Positions 6,055 through 6,595 of a stretch of 6,595 nt of DNA are shown one piece after another. Below the pieces are notes generated by a model. That model was not told where the DNA came from. It saw only the letters and a list, made by a program, of their open reading frames with translations, and ran no database searches. The DNA comes from Chitinophagaceae bacterium. GTDB lineage: Bacteria; Bacteroidota; Bacteroidia; Chitinophagales; Chitinophagaceae. The stretch spans positions 1-6,595 of the forward strand of contig JAJTCI010000136.1 of assembly GCA_021323155.1 (NCBI GenBank). The letters are read 5' to 3'. Both the position numbers and the translations under genes were made by a program. Position 1 is the stretch's first letter; each line of letters starts with the position of its first letter.

Positions 6055-6109
6055 GCTCTAGTGAAGCTCTAGTGAAGCTGTAGTGAATCTCCAGTGAAGC
6101 TCTTGTGAG
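6055..6109. repeat. 11-bp tandem repeat, GCTCTAGTGAA x5
   Basis: Five consecutive 11-bp units: GCTCTAGTGAA (6055-6065), an identical copy (6066-6076), GCTGTAGTGAA (6077-6087), TCTCCAGTGAA (6088-6098) and GCTCTTGTGAG (6099-6109). The first two are perfect and the divergence grows to the right. The core AGTGAA is the reverse complement of the TTCACT core in the heptad array about 50 bp upstream. There are no spacers between units, so this is not a CRISPR array. Confidence 0.9.
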
Positions 6110-6227
6110 CCAAACCCATATGTACTTCAATGTAACCCGAAAGAACTCCATCCTACCGGGTCAGTGGATACTGGTCCACCCCGCACCTGCTGGCAGCTTG
6201 GAGCTAATGTCATTCTCCCTGCATTGC

Positions 6228-6263
6228 ACCTGGTAGCCCGCCTATTTGCTATGGCAGGTTTTT
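6228..6263 (+). terminator. possible weak plus-strand terminator
   Basis: ACCTG-GTAGC (6228-6237) can pair with GCTAT (6248-6252) and, after a two-base GG bulge, CAGGT (6255-6259), with one G-T pair and a 10-nt loop. A run of five T (6259-6263) follows. It could stop plus-strand read-through from the PorT-family gene before it enters miaA. The bulge and long loop make it uncertain. Confidence 0.35.
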
Positions 6264-6283
6264 GCAGAGATGGACTGGTGTTA

Positions 6284-6595
6284 TTATAGGGAAATGCCAA
6301 CATCCTGCAATATTTTCTCCGCAGGTGTATTCGCCGGGAACCACCGGGTGTAAGGATCTTTCTTAAACCAGGTCATCTGCCTTTTGGCATAATGCCGCGT
6401 ATGCTTTTTGATCTCATCGATCGCCTGCTCAAGTGTGCAGTTGTTATCGAAATGATCGAACAATTCTGTGTACCCTACGGTCTGTAAGGCGTTAAGGTGA
6501 CGTAGCGGGTAAAGTGATAGCGCTTCTTCAACCAGCCCCGCACGGACCATATCCTCCACCCTGATGTTTATTCGGTCATAGAGTTCATCACGCGG
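6284..6595 (-). CDS. miaA: tRNA dimethylallyltransferase, C-terminal part (cut by window edge)
   Basis: The last 104 codons of miaA; the frame runs through the right edge of the window, so the N-terminal ATP-binding and catalytic half is outside. The enzyme transfers a dimethylallyl group to N6 of A37 in tRNAs that read codons starting with U, in the cytoplasm. Recognisable C-terminal elements of the family are ELYDRINIRVEDMVRAGLVE (starting three codons from the edge), the ALQTVGYTELF block, and the basic tRNA-binding segment with HTRHYAKRQMTWFKKD, followed by the short FPANTPAEKI tail. A GTG at 6557-6559 is an internal valine codon, not a start, because conserved MiaA sequence continues upstream of it. 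The gene converges on the PorT-family gene across a 353-nt gap and is intact as far as it can be seen. Confidence 0.95.
   Translation of the reverse strand, partial: PRDELYDRINIRVEDMVRAGLVEEALSLYPLRHLNALQTVGYTELFDHFDNNCTLEQAIDEIKKHTRHYAKRQMTWFKKDPYTRWFPANTPAEKILQDVGISL

Larger units (their letters stand above)
5931..6283. other. 353-nt convergent gene-free region
   Basis: This stretch lies between the stop codons of the PorT-family gene and miaA. It holds a probable terminator (5945-5995), the heptad array (5979-6006) and the 11-bp array (6055-6109). A short stem GTGGA/TCCAC lies at 6164-6179. Near the right end there is an imperfect hairpin at 6228-6263. I see no convincing coding frame, tRNA or promoter in it, and no clear terminator for miaA on the minus strand. 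Confidence 0.7.

Noticed and set aside
6055..6109. CRISPR-like repeat
   Set aside because: The units are 11 bp and directly adjacent with no spacers, and no cas gene is in the window.

Overview
The window looks like ordinary chromosomal DNA from a member of the Bacteroidota, most likely the Chitinophagaceae/Sphingobacteriales side. The evidence is as follows. Start codons lack strong Shine-Dalgarno sequences. There is a TTTG/TAnnTTTG-type promoter. The proline--tRNA ligase is the short archaeal/eukaryal-like ~490-residue form. There is a 'CCC motif' membrane protein beside a DUF2752 protein, and there are FadL-type and PorT-type outer membrane beta-barrels with the usual C-terminal aromatic residue. 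The genus call is inference; no rRNA or marker comparison was possible.

Layout. (1) 1-264, plus strand: a small helical hypothetical protein, possibly only its C-terminal part. (2) 266-291: a perfect 11-bp terminator hairpin with T-runs on both strands, serving two converging units. (3) 2471 down to 312, minus strand: a tight unit proS - DUF2752 - CCC-motif membrane protein, with gaps of 5-8 nt between genes. (4) 2472-2777: a divergent intergenic region with a good Bacteroidota-type promoter for proS, close to the start codon of the opposite gene, and a hairpin in the proS leader. (5) 2778-5115, plus strand: a low-complexity cell-envelope lipoprotein, a strong intergenic hairpin, then a FadL/OmpP1-family outer membrane protein ending in a clear terminator (5142-5167). 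(6) 5268-5930, plus strand: a PorT-family outer membrane beta-barrel protein. (7) 5931-6283: a 353-nt gene-free convergent gap containing a likely terminator and two families of short tandem repeats that share the core TTCACT/AGTGAA in opposite orientations. (8) 6595-6284, minus strand: the C-terminal third of miaA (tRNA dimethylallyltransferase), running off the window.

The two tRNA-related genes (proS and miaA) are housekeeping. The three plus-strand genes between them all encode exported envelope proteins: one lipoprotein and two barrels. I see no mobile element, CRISPR array, tRNA or defence system. The observations most worth a second look are the repeat-rich gap at 5979-6109, the near-perfect hairpin at 3509-3547, the proS leader/promoter arrangement, the lost zinc ligands in ProS, and the His/Cys cluster in the lipoprotein.
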